This document shows, in pieces, positions 7,126 through 15,199 of a stretch of DNA of 64,000 bases. The DNA is taken from positions 103,626-167,625 of the forward strand of contig CAKZPI010000043.1 of the NCBI GenBank assembly GCA_937139155.1. Direction: 5' to 3'. Position 1 is the first letter of the stretch, and every line of letters begins with the position of its first letter. The translations under genes and the position numbers were made by a program. The DNA is from an uncultured Flavobacteriales bacterium (lineage in GTDB: Bacteria; Bacteroidota; Bacteroidia; Flavobacteriales; JBLHRE01). The notes beneath the pieces are model-generated. The model was not told where the DNA came from. It worked only from the letters and a program-made list of their open reading frames with translations, and ran no database searches.

Positions 7126-8225
7126 TTAAGAAAATAATGTTCGGATTTCTTTTGGTAATGGCAATTATTGGCTTGGGTGCCCTATGGTTTTTGAATACGG
7201 AAAGGTTTGGAAAACATCCCGACAAGGAAAGACTTTCAAAAATTCAGAAATCACCAAATTACGGAAAGGGAGGGTTTGAGAATTTAAGTCAAACTCCTAT
7301 GCTGACCGAAGGTGCAGGCTACGGGAAGGTTCTCTACCAGTTCCTTTTTTCTTCCAATCCTAAAACCCCGGCTAAACCCTTGCCCTCTCGAAAGACCAAT
7401 TTAAAAGCCCTTAAAGCCAATGAGAATGTTGTGATTTGGATGGGGCATTCCTCCTATTTCATTCAGCTGGAGGGTAAAAAAATTCTAGTTGACCCCGTCT
7501 TAAGCGGGAATGCATCCCCCCTTTCGTTTACCACTAAGGCCTATGAAGGAAGCGACATTTATTCAACCGATGATATTCCCAAAATAGATTATTTGTTCTT
7601 GTCCCATGACCATTGGGATCATATGGATTATAATACCTTAAAACAGTTAAAGCCAAAGATTAAAAAGGTCGTCACAGGTTTGGGCAATGGGGCTCATTTA
7701 GAAGATTGGGGCTTTACCTCAGATGTGATTTTGGAAGGGGATTGGTATGAATCTTTTCCTTTGGATGAGGGGTTCATTGCGCATGTTACACCCGCTCGAC
7801 ATTTTTCAGGCAGAGGACTTAAACGGAACCAAACGCTTTGGGCTTCCTTTGTGCTTGCCTCACCTTCCACTTCCATTTACCTTGGTGGAGATAGTGGTTA
7901 CGGGTCCCATTTCAAGATTATTGGAGAAAATTATGGTCCCTTTGACCTTGCTATTCTTGAAAATGGACAATACAATGAAAACTGGAAGTATATTCATATG
8001 CTTCCTGGCGAGCAAATTAAGGCAGCAAGGGATCTAAACGCCAAGGCCCTTTTGCCTGTTCACTCTGGGAAGTTCACCCTTGCAAATCATGATTGGGATG
8101 AACCCTTCGACCTTATTTCGAGTGAAAACGTTCCGCATGGACTTAGAGTTCTGACTCCAATGATAGGAGAATCCATAAACTTAAAAGATAGCCTTCAAAC
8201 CTTTGAAGAATGGTGGAAACAGTAA
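7116..8225 (+). CDS. MBL-fold metallo-hydrolase, NAPE-PLD-like
   Basis: A 369-residue metallo-beta-lactamase-fold hydrolase with an N-terminal membrane anchor (about residues 5-26). The metal-binding motif is H164-D-H-W-D-H169. The neighbourhood VIWMGHSSYFIQL, ARHFSGRGLKRNQTLWASF and GGDSGYG matches the family of N-acylphosphatidylethanolamine phospholipase D and its bacterial relatives, which act on phospholipid-type substrates. The C-terminal LPVHSGKF supplies another ligand His. An in-frame ATG at 7083 lies inside the SDR gene; the start at 7116 gives the clean anchor sequence. Pairing with an SDR suggests lipid or fatty-amide chemistry at the membrane, which is inference. Confidence 0.8.
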   Translation: MALIKKIMFGFLLVMAIIGLGALWFLNTERFGKHPDKERLSKIQKSPNYGKGGFENLSQTPMLTEGAGYGKVLYQFLFSSNPKTPAKPLPSRKTNLKALKANENVVIWMGHSSYFIQLEGKKILVDPVLSGNASPLSFTTKAYEGSDIYSTDDIPKIDYLFLSHDHWDHMDYNTLKQLKPKIKKVVTGLGNGAHLEDWGFTSDVILEGDWYESFPLDEGFIAHVTPARHFSGRGLKRNQTLWASFVLASPSTSIYLGGDSGYGSHFKIIGENYGPFDLAILENGQYNENWKYIHMLPGEQIKAARDLNAKALLPVHSGKFTLANHDWDEPFDLISSENVPHGLRVLTPMIGESINLKDSLQTFEEWWKQ

Positions 8226-8261
8226 AGAATCCCTAATTACAACCTCAGAAAATTAGAAAAC

Positions 8262-8789
8262 ATGGAAATTTTAAAAGCAGCCACCGACTGGGCCAAAGCG
8301 GAATTAGTATCAACCCCATTTTTCGTCCTTTTTGGGGTAACCTTTATGCTGGCAAGCATCGGGTTTTGGCAATTTGGAAAAACAGATTTAGCAAAGGCAT
8401 ATATCCTACCAACCCTCATAGCGGGCATTTTATTGACGGTAATTGGACTTGGTTTGTATTTTACCAACAAAACCAGGCTAGGAGAATTTGAAAAGGCTTA
8501 TAATAAAGATGCCGTGGCATTTGTTGATTCTGAATTGGAAAGGGCAGATGCCACTTTAAGAGAGTACAAAAACATAGTTTTCACCGCAATCCCTTTAATC
8601 ATGATGGCTTGCGCTTTGGTTTTGCTTTTTGTCAAGGGTCCTTCATGGCGGGCAAGTATGATTACCACATTGGCTATGTTGGCCGTTATTTTATTGGTGG
8701 ATGGCTTGGCTCATGGCCGAATAAAAGATTACCACGAGCAGTTATTAGAGGCAAAACAAGAAATGAGAAATCAAGATGCAGCATTTTAA
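8262..8789 (+). CDS. Four-helix membrane protein of unknown function
   Basis: This 175-residue membrane protein has hydrophobic segments at about 20-38, 46-66, 107-126 and 132-150. A hydrophilic region with FEKAYNKDAVAFVDSELERADATLREY lies between the second and third, and a charged coiled-coil-like tail at the end. No family is recognised. It starts 36 bases after the metallo-hydrolase gene and overlaps the AraC gene by 14 bases, so it is part of the same operon. By context it may be a partner of the membrane-anchored hydrolase. Confidence 0.6.
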   Translation: MEILKAATDWAKAELVSTPFFVLFGVTFMLASIGFWQFGKTDLAKAYILPTLIAGILLTVIGLGLYFTNKTRLGEFEKAYNKDAVAFVDSELERADATLREYKNIVFTAIPLIMMACALVLLFVKGPSWRASMITTLAMLAVILLVDGLAHGRIKDYHEQLLEAKQEMRNQDAAF

Positions 8790-9693
8790 AACCTTATCCG
8801 CCTTTTTAGATTATATGGAATTGCCTCGTCCAGAGCACCCTATGTTAAGTGTTATGGTGGAAATAAGTAAAAAGGATGAATACCTTCCATGCTCCATTGC
8901 AAGCTCTCCACCTGTATCAAACGATTGTTATTCGATTAGCCTGAAAAAGATTCTAAAAGGCGATCTGAACTACGGGCGCACAAAGTATGATTTCACCAAC
9001 GGCGCTTTGATTTTCATTGCTCCAAGACAAGTAATGCAATGGGGTGGCCAGATGGTTTATGAGCAAAAGGGATTTTCGATCCATTTCCACGAAGACTTCA
9101 TAAAGGGTACTGAATTGGCGCAGCAGATTAAGAAATATGGATTCTTTTCATATTCAGTAAACGAGGCCTTACACCTTTCTCCACGAGAGGAAGAACAATT
9201 GGAAGCCATAGTTGAAAGCATTTACATCGAATACCAGAACAATCAGGATGAGTATAGCAAAGACATAATTATTTCCCACCTCAGCACCCTGCTTAAATAT
9301 GCCAATAGGTTTTACGAAAGGCAGTTTATCCACCGTAAAGAATTGTCGACCAATTTGCTTGAGCAATTTAATAGACAGCTTGAAGCCTATTTTGACTCGG
9401 GTCTTTTGCAGGAAAAAGGAATTCCGAGCATAGAGGAAATTGCAGGAAAATTGTCGGTTTCACAACGTTATCTAAGCGATACCCTGAAGAGCGAAACCGG
9501 TAAAACATCTACCGAACATTTGCAGCTGTATTTGATTGATGAGGCCAAAAACTTACTACTCAAGCCTAACAAAACCGTTTCCGAAGTGGCTTATGATTTA
9601 GGGTTTGAGTACCCACCCTATTTTTCAAGGCTTTTCAAAAAGAAAGAAGGCATTAGTCCTTCAGAATACAGAAAGAAATTTAAGCTGAACTAA
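8776..9693 (+). CDS. AraC family transcriptional regulator
   Basis: A 305-residue regulator with an N-terminal sensing domain (about 1-190) and a C-terminal AraC/XylS DNA-binding domain (about 205-303). The latter has the two helix-turn-helix units IEEIAGKLSVSQRYLSDTLKS and the family signature VAYDLGFEYPPYFSRLFKKKEGISPSEYRK. The start overlaps the previous gene by 14 bases, so it is the last gene of the SDR operon. AraC proteins often control their own operon; the 21-bp spaced GTATACGT sites upstream of the first gene are the likely target. The inducer is unknown; by context it may be a lipid or aldehyde. Confidence 0.9.
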   Translation: MQHFKTLSAFLDYMELPRPEHPMLSVMVEISKKDEYLPCSIASSPPVSNDCYSISLKKILKGDLNYGRTKYDFTNGALIFIAPRQVMQWGGQMVYEQKGFSIHFHEDFIKGTELAQQIKKYGFFSYSVNEALHLSPREEEQLEAIVESIYIEYQNNQDEYSKDIIISHLSTLLKYANRFYERQFIHRKELSTNLLEQFNRQLEAYFDSGLLQEKGIPSIEEIAGKLSVSQRYLSDTLKSETGKTSTEHLQLYLIDEAKNLLLKPNKTVSEVAYDLGFEYPPYFSRLFKKKEGISPSEYRKKFKLN

Positions 9694-9756
9694 ATGGGTT
9701 GATTGTTTTTGAAGGAAGCCGGTCGAAGACTCAGACCGTAACTTCAGAGGAATCGA

Positions 9757-10200
9757 GGCTATGAGGGTGACTATTGACTAGTGATAGAGTGTACTGAAAT
9801 TGAGCGCTTTAACACCTCAAACACTAAAACAACTCTATCAACTATAAACCCTCAACCATCAACTCAGGGTGACTAGTGACTGGATGTCTGAAATTGAGCG
9901 CTTTAACACATCAATCGCCTAAACAACTCAACACCTCAACGACTCAACTGGGGTGACTAGTGACTAGTGACTGGATGGCATGAAAATCAACATCTTACAA
10001 CCAAATCTAGCCAATAGCCAATAGCCAAAAGCGAAAAGCAATAGCAGCATGGGGTACTAAACACTCTGACTTTGGCCTGAAATTGACCGTCTCAACGCCT
10101 CAACACCTAAACACCTCAACGCCTCAACACCCAAAGGAGGTCTAGTTTCCTAAAATCTTTTGGGGCGTGGCAGTAGGCGGTAAAAGCTAGTTTGGTCTAA
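9757..10200. repeat. Composite repeat field, third full copy
   Basis: Two F units (9764-9830 and 9866-9950) are followed by a complete composite unit: GTGACTA heptamers, GGATGGCATGAAAATCAACA, AGCCAAT heptamers, GGTACTAAACACTCTGAC, CTCAAC octamers and the GGGGCGTGGCAGTAGGCGG module. From 9948 to 10200 it parallels 4390-4650. The 745-base gap 9694-10438 is otherwise noncoding. Confidence 0.85.
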
Positions 10201-10266
10201 GAATCAAAAAAATCTTAGTTTACCCCCTCAAAACTCCGGGGTAAAAGTGATAGGGTTGCTTTTATT
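10199..10266. repeat. Right-end module E of the composite repeat
   Basis: A 68-base module (ATCTTAGTTTA, ACTCCGGG, AAAAGTGA, TTGCTTTTATT) matches 1687-1754 with few mismatches. In both places it is the last recognisable part of the repeat. Confidence 0.75.
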
Positions 10267-10302
10267 ATCTGTTGTGCTTCATGCAAAAACCCACCGCACA
10301 AA

Positions 10303-10367
10303 CAGGCACATTTGGTTTTGCCGACACACAAAGCCAACGCTGAAAAACCAAAAGTGCCTGTTTTTTT
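10303..10367. terminator. Long imperfect hairpin with T7 tail before hsdM
   Basis: CAGGCACATTTGGTTTT (from 10303) pairs with AAAACCAAAAGTGCCTG (to 10360) around a loop of about 25 bases, and seven T follow. It would work as a rho-independent terminator for transcripts entering from the left, or as the fold of a mobile-element end. Confidence 0.45.
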
Positions 10368-10370
10368 GCT

Positions 10371-10386
10371 CCCGAAAGCTTTCGGG
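10371..10386. repeat. Perfect 16-bp palindrome
   Basis: CCCGAAAGCTTTCGGG is a perfect palindrome located 52 bases before the hsdM start codon. It could be an operator for the restriction locus or part of the repeat field. Confidence 0.45.
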
Positions 10387-10438
10387 ACTCGACAAAAATG
10401 TTGGTATTTTAGAAATGAATTAAATAGACTGAAAATAA

Positions 10439-12007
10439 ATGGCGAAAAAAGCTAAGAATAAAAAGGCAAAATCAATAGAAGAAACCCTGTGGGACTCGGC
10501 TAATAAGCTGAGAGGTTCTGTAGAATCATCTGAATACAAACACGTAGTATTAGGACTGATATTCCTGAAATTTGCCAGCGACAAGTTTGAAGAACGGAGA
10601 AAAGAACTCATTGACGAAGGGAAAGAAAAGTACCTGGAGATGAAAGAGTTCTACAACATGAAAAATGTGTTCTTTCTCCCGGAAGAATCCCGTTGGATTT
10701 TCATCATTAAAAATGCGAAACAAGAGGACATTGCGCTGAAAATTGACACGGCACTACATACGGTGGAGAAAAACAACCCTGCCCTGAAAGGCGCTTTGCC
10801 CGACAACTACTTTTCACGGTTAAATCTTGACCCCAGTAAGTTGGCTGCCCTGCTGGATACCATTAATAATATCGACACCATCAAGGATAAGCAAACCGAT
10901 ATTGTAGGGCGCGTGTATGAGTATTTCCTTAGCAAGTTTGCCCTGGCAGAAGGAAAAGGGAAAGGCGAATTCTATACGCCTAAAAGCATCGTGAACCTGA
11001 TTGCCGAAATGATCGAACCTTATAAAGGCGTTATCTATGACCCGGCTTGTGGCTCCGGTGGTATGTTTGTGCAATCTATCAAGTTCATTGAAAGCCATCA
11101 CGGAAATAAAAAGGAAGTTTCGATTTACGGACAGGAATACACCGCCACTACCTACAAACTGGCTAAAATGAACCTGGCTATCCGGGGCATTTCTGCCAAT
11201 CTCGGAGAAATTCCGGCTAATACTTTTGCCCGTGATCAGCACCCGGACTTGAAAGCCGACTTTATCATGGCCAATCCCCCTTTTAATCAAAAGGATTGGC
11301 GGGCAAGTGATGAATTGACAGACGACCCAAGGTGGAACGGCTATGAAGTACCACCCAAAAGCAACGCCAATTACGCATGGATTCTCAACATGGTGAGCAA
11401 GCTATCTGAAAATGGTGTAGCCGGATTTATCCTGGCCAATGGCGCATTATCCGGTGGTGGCGATGAATACAAAATCCGCAAAAAGCTTCTTGAAAACGAT
11501 TTAGTGGAGGCTATTTTAATTTTGCCGGGAAGCATGTTTTATACAACAGATATAAGCGTCTCGATATGGATATTGAATAAAAACAAACTTGCACGGAAGA
11601 TAAACCTTCCCGACACTGTCAAAAATTACCGAGACAGAAAGCATGAAATCCTTTTCATGGATTTGAGAAAAGTTGGTATTCCCTTTGAAAAGAAGTTCAT
11701 ACAATTCAGTCCTAAGCAAATTGAAGAAATTACGAAAACCTACCACGATTGGCAGCAAAAAGATAGCGAGTACAAAGACCAACCGGAATTTTGCTATGCT
11801 GCCACACTCAAAGAAGTACAAGCCAAAGACTACTCGCTGGTGCCGAGCAAGTACATTGAGTTTGTCAACCGGGATGAGCATCTGGACTTTGACGAAAAAA
11901 TGACTGCACTGCAAGGGGAGTTTACTGAGCTACTAAAACAGGAAGAACAATCCAAAAAAGAATTATTGAACGTATTTAAGGAATTGGGCTATGCGATCAA
12001 ACTATAA
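10439..12007 (+). CDS. hsdM: Type I restriction-modification system methyltransferase subunit
   Basis: N6-adenine DNA methyltransferase of 522 residues, the M subunit of a type I system. An N-terminal helical HsdM domain (SIEETLWDSANKLRGSVESSEYKHVVLGLIFLK) is followed by GEFYTPKSIVNLIAEMI, the SAM-binding motif DPACGSGG (201-208) and the catalytic NPPF (279-282). The C-terminal helices would contact the S subunit. Two M subunits and one S subunit modify the recognition site, and the same complex with HsdR cuts unmodified DNA. hsdS starts 17 bases before this gene ends, so the two are translated as a unit. Length and motifs are normal. Confidence 0.97.
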   Translation: MAKKAKNKKAKSIEETLWDSANKLRGSVESSEYKHVVLGLIFLKFASDKFEERRKELIDEGKEKYLEMKEFYNMKNVFFLPEESRWIFIIKNAKQEDIALKIDTALHTVEKNNPALKGALPDNYFSRLNLDPSKLAALLDTINNIDTIKDKQTDIVGRVYEYFLSKFALAEGKGKGEFYTPKSIVNLIAEMIEPYKGVIYDPACGSGGMFVQSIKFIESHHGNKKEVSIYGQEYTATTYKLAKMNLAIRGISANLGEIPANTFARDQHPDLKADFIMANPPFNQKDWRASDELTDDPRWNGYEVPPKSNANYAWILNMVSKLSENGVAGFILANGALSGGGDEYKIRKKLLENDLVEAILILPGSMFYTTDISVSIWILNKNKLARKINLPDTVKNYRDRKHEILFMDLRKVGIPFEKKFIQFSPKQIEEITKTYHDWQQKDSEYKDQPEFCYAATLKEVQAKDYSLVPSKYIEFVNRDEHLDFDEKMTALQGEFTELLKQEEQSKKELLNVFKELGYAIKL

Positions 12008-13178
12008 AAGACTAGGTGATTATATTGAACCTTGTGGTGAAAAAAATGATGATAATATCATTAAACGTTTGAGAGGAATCAGCAATCAAAAGTATTTTCA
12101 GAAAGCAAAAACAAATACTATCGGTATTGACCTTTCAAAATACAGAATTGTCCGAACAGGTCAATTCGCTTTTAATAGAGCAACTACTAGAAATGGAGAT
12201 AAAATATCCATTGCACTGAATCAAGATGAAGATTGTATTGTCTCACCTTCTTACAGGATATTTAAATCCAAAGATGAGAGTATTCTGAATAGTGAGTATT
12301 TAATGATGTGGTTCAGACGACCCGAGTTTGATCGTTACGCCAGATTTATGTCTCACGGCTCTGCTCATGAGTTTTTCGATTATGGTGAAATGTGTGAAGT
12401 AAAGCTCCCTGTCCCCTACATCGAAAAACAACGCGAAATTGTTGCCGAGTACAACACCGTGGTGAACCGCATCAAACTCAACGAACAACTCAACCAAAAG
12501 CTGGAAGAAACGGCACAGGCGATATATAGGCATTGGTTTGTGGATTTTCAGTTTCCCAATGAAAATGGACAGCCTTATAAGTCTTCCGGTGGGAAGATGG
12601 CTTGGAATGAGGAATTGAAAAAGGATGTGCCGGAGGGGTGGGAGGTTAAAGAATATGAACAACTCTTTGACTTCAAAACTGGAAAATTAAACTCTAATGC
12701 AGCACTGGAAAATGGAAAGTATCCATTTTTCACATGTTCTTCAGAAACATTTAAAACAGACAGTTATTCTTTTGATTGTGAGGCACTAATATTAGCAGGA
12801 AATAATGCCAGGGCTGTATATCCCTTTAAATTTTTTGACGGTAAGTTTGATGCGTATCAAAGGACCTATGTGATAACTCCAATGGAGCAAGCAATTAGCA
12901 TTTATCAAGGATATTTTGAAATACTGAATCAGTTAGAGGCATTCAAGGGAACTTCATCAGGAACAGCCACTAAGTTTTTAACTATGAAGATTCTTAATCC
13001 ATTAACAGCTTTAACGCCTGTCAAAAGAGTTAGCAAGTTGTTTGATGAAATATGTAACCCCATCTTTACAAGAATGATGCTGAATGAAAAGTCAATGGAG
13101 CAATATAGAACTCTTGCATCAATTCTTCTTTCAAGAATGACCCAAGTTGAAACTGAAAAAGAAAGGGAGGTGGTATGA
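11991..13178 (+). CDS. hsdS: Type I restriction-modification specificity subunit
   Basis: A 395-residue specificity subunit. The layout is target-recognition domain 1 (about 1-140), a central conserved coiled coil (IEKQREIVAEYNTVVNRI then NEQLNQKLEETAQAIYRHWFVDF, about 143-185), target-recognition domain 2 starting at WNEELKKDVPEGWEV, and a C-terminal helix. The two domains each read half of a split DNA site, which cannot be predicted here. The start overlaps hsdM by 17 bases and the end overlaps the next gene's start in an ATGA junction, so the locus is likely one transcript. Nothing suggests truncation. Confidence 0.95.
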   Translation: MRSNYKRLGDYIEPCGEKNDDNIIKRLRGISNQKYFQKAKTNTIGIDLSKYRIVRTGQFAFNRATTRNGDKISIALNQDEDCIVSPSYRIFKSKDESILNSEYLMMWFRRPEFDRYARFMSHGSAHEFFDYGEMCEVKLPVPYIEKQREIVAEYNTVVNRIKLNEQLNQKLEETAQAIYRHWFVDFQFPNENGQPYKSSGGKMAWNEELKKDVPEGWEVKEYEQLFDFKTGKLNSNAALENGKYPFFTCSSETFKTDSYSFDCEALILAGNNARAVYPFKFFDGKFDAYQRTYVITPMEQAISIYQGYFEILNQLEAFKGTSSGTATKFLTMKILNPLTALTPVKRVSKLFDEICNPIFTRMMLNEKSMEQYRTLASILLSRMTQVETEKEREVV

Positions 13179-14605
13179 TAAAGTCAATTCAGATAAAAAA
13201 CTACAGGTTGTTTCCGGCTGATACTCAATTTGAAATTGATGATTTAAATATTCCGGATGGTTCTACTCAGGGTTCGGGGCTTAGTATTTTTGTTGGCGAA
13301 AATGGTTGTGGTAAATCAACTTTGCTTGATGCCTTAGCACTGCCTTATGTTTCTTTCAAGGCTGATTCATTTTCTCTTAATGATCTAAATGACCCAACCA
13401 ATGATTGTGAGATTGAAGTATTGATGGGTGAAAATTTTTCCTATAAGGCAACTATGCCAAAAGTTGAATATAAGGGCAAAGGTTTTTCCTTTAAAGGTGG
13501 ATTAAGAAAACAAGGTTCTAGGCAATTCTTTTCTTCTACAACAGTTACGGATCAAAAGTTTATCAAGGCTGACGGTGAAAACAATCCTAAAGACAATTCA
13601 CCGGATCTGAGGCTTTCTGTTAACAATCCTTGGGCCGGACCAAGGTTTAACGAGTTGGAGTACTTAATACTTGATAAGAACCGAACCTACCAAACCAAAA
13701 AAGGAACCTTTAACGAGACAAGGTTCGATAAAATTATGGAGAACTTTAACTTTCAGTATCTCCAAAAAGAAGATAACCCGTATGACTGCAATGAAGGGCT
13801 TAAAAATGTAAAAGCATTTGATGCCAGGGGCATAACAGAGGGGTTAAAGGAGGCGATTGAAAAGTTTGCAGAAATCAGTGGTAATCAACTAAAATTAAAG
13901 TTTATAGATAGCTGGAAACCATTTACAAATGCATTTTTTGGTACTGAAAAAGATAATCTGCAAACTGTTCTATTAAATCAACTCGGTTCTGGGTATGAGA
14001 TGATTTTTTCACTTTTGTACTCATACTACCTCACGAAAAAAGAAAAGAGGCAATTAATTGTACTGATTGATGAGCCAGAGCTGCATTTACACCCTAAACT
14101 TCAATCAGACTTTATAGAATTGCTTCTTGAGTTTTCAAAGGATGTACAAATAATATTAACCTCGCACTCCCCATTGTTCGTTAAACAAGCGATGGTGAAT
14201 GAGCAGGTACTTGTAAAAATCCTAACCAAAACTGAAGACTCAGTTCAGATTGCCGCCCCTGATACTTCTGTTCTTGATTATATTTCTGCTAATGAAGTGA
14301 ATTTTGTTGCGTTTGGACTTCCAACAGAGGAATATCACAATGAGCTATACGAACAATTATTTAAGAAACATGCAAGCACTAACAACATAAAGCCTTTTGA
14401 TATAGAATATTTCCAAACTGCAAAAGGAGAATCAAAGGGATATCCTTGGAAAGGAAATCCTAATGAGGTCTCTCTTCATACATTTTTAAGGAATCAAATT
14501 CATCACAGAGCTGATAACGGGGCTCCTGATATAATAGGTATGGAAGAATCGATTATTAAAATGAGAAGTTTTATTATCGAAGAATCACAGAATCAAGAAA
14601 ATTAA
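13175..14605 (+). CDS. ABC/AAA15-type ATPase with C-terminal RNxxxH motif, R-M associated
   Basis: ATPase of 476 residues in the SMC/RecF-like ABC class. Walker A is GENGCGKST (41-49), a signature-like LGSGYEM lies about 30 residues before Walker B (LIDEPE, D299-E300), and the switch His is in TSHSP. There is no long coiled coil. The C-terminus has LHTFLRNQIHH, giving R439-N440-x3-H444, the spacing of the HEPN ribonuclease motif. The gene lies between hsdS and hsdR, the place PrrC anticodon nuclease occupies in the Prr locus. A guard function triggered by inhibition of restriction is therefore attractive but is inference. The start overlaps the hsdS stop (ATGA). Confidence 0.8.
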   Translation: MIKSIQIKNYRLFPADTQFEIDDLNIPDGSTQGSGLSIFVGENGCGKSTLLDALALPYVSFKADSFSLNDLNDPTNDCEIEVLMGENFSYKATMPKVEYKGKGFSFKGGLRKQGSRQFFSSTTVTDQKFIKADGENNPKDNSPDLRLSVNNPWAGPRFNELEYLILDKNRTYQTKKGTFNETRFDKIMENFNFQYLQKEDNPYDCNEGLKNVKAFDARGITEGLKEAIEKFAEISGNQLKLKFIDSWKPFTNAFFGTEKDNLQTVLLNQLGSGYEMIFSLLYSYYLTKKEKRQLIVLIDEPELHLHPKLQSDFIELLLEFSKDVQIILTSHSPLFVKQAMVNEQVLVKILTKTEDSVQIAAPDTSVLDYISANEVNFVAFGLPTEEYHNELYEQLFKKHASTNNIKPFDIEYFQTAKGESKGYPWKGNPNEVSLHTFLRNQIHHRADNGAPDIIGMEESIIKMRSFIIEESQNQEN

Positions 14606-14626
14606 ATTATTCACGAAACCAACCGC

Positions 14627-15190
14627 ATGAAATACAACCCTAAAGTCCACCATCGCAGGTCTATCCGGTTAAAAGGGTACGATTACAGCCGAGAGGGTTT
14701 GTATTTTATTACCATCTGTTGTCAGGACAGGATTTGTCGTTTTGGGTATATTGAGAATGATGGGATGCATTTAAATGAATTCGGACAAATTGCATACGAT
14801 GAATGGATGAAATTGAACGAACGGTTTAACAATATGCAAATTGATGTTTTCCAAATTATGCCCAATCATATGCACGGCATCATATCATTGCATACCCCCA
14901 CCGTAGGGGCAGGGTTCACCCCTGCCCAAAATGCCGGGCAACCGCAAATCAATGATGGGCAACCGCGAGGGGTTGCCCCTACATCGGTATCGGATATTGT
15001 TGGTGCATACAAATCATTGGTTGCCAATGGGTGTCTGGAAATTTATAAATCAAAAAATGAAACAATGGGCAAATTGTGGCAACGCAATTATTACGACCAT
15101 ATCATCCGAAATGAAAAATCATATCATAAAATTGCCGATTACATCATGAACAATCCTGCCAATTGGGAAAAGGACAAATTCCATCAATAA
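14627..15190 (+). CDS. REP-associated tyrosine transposase (RAYT, TnpA_REP)
   Basis: A 187-residue Y1 HUH nuclease. The N-terminal (R)RSIRLKGYDYSREGLYFITIC motif is typical of RAYTs, the HUH pair is H81-M-H83 (in MPNHMHGI), and the catalytic Tyr is Y155 or Y156, followed by DHIIRNEKSY. RAYTs are domesticated IS200/IS605-type transposases that cut and spread REP palindromes. Residues about 92-119 are encoded by a REP-like inverted repeat (14903-14982), read through in frame. The gene sits 21 bases after the ATPase gene and 9 before the next one, embedded in the restriction operon without breaking it. Confidence 0.93.
   Translation: MKYNPKVHHRRSIRLKGYDYSREGLYFITICCQDRICRFGYIENDGMHLNEFGQIAYDEWMKLNERFNNMQIDVFQIMPNHMHGIISLHTPTVGAGFTPAQNAGQPQINDGQPRGVAPTSVSDIVGAYKSLVANGCLEIYKSKNETMGKLWQRNYYDHIIRNEKSYHKIADYIMNNPANWEKDKFHQ
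14903..14982. repeat. REP-like palindromic element inside the RAYT reading frame
   Basis: The outer arms GTAGGGGCA (from 14903) and TGCCCCTAC (to 14982) enclose two inner hairpins: GGGCAGGG/CCCTGCCC (about 14907-14928) and GGGCAACC/GGTTGCCC (about 14957-14978). The 80-base element is GC-rich compared with its surroundings and stays open in the transposase frame, where it encodes VGAGFTPAQNAGQPQ and GQPRGVAPT. Confidence 0.8.
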
Positions 15191-15199
15191 CAATAATTT

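Noticed and set aside
13175..14605. OLD-family nuclease or RloC
   Set aside because: No TOPRIM motifs follow the ATPase, and there is no zinc-hook coiled coil as in RloC; only the short RNxxxH motif is seen.
14627..15190. Active IS200/IS605 insertion sequence
   Set aside because: The protein is of the RAYT type, there is no tnpB, no clear element ends flank the gene, and it sits within an intact operon with tight spacing.
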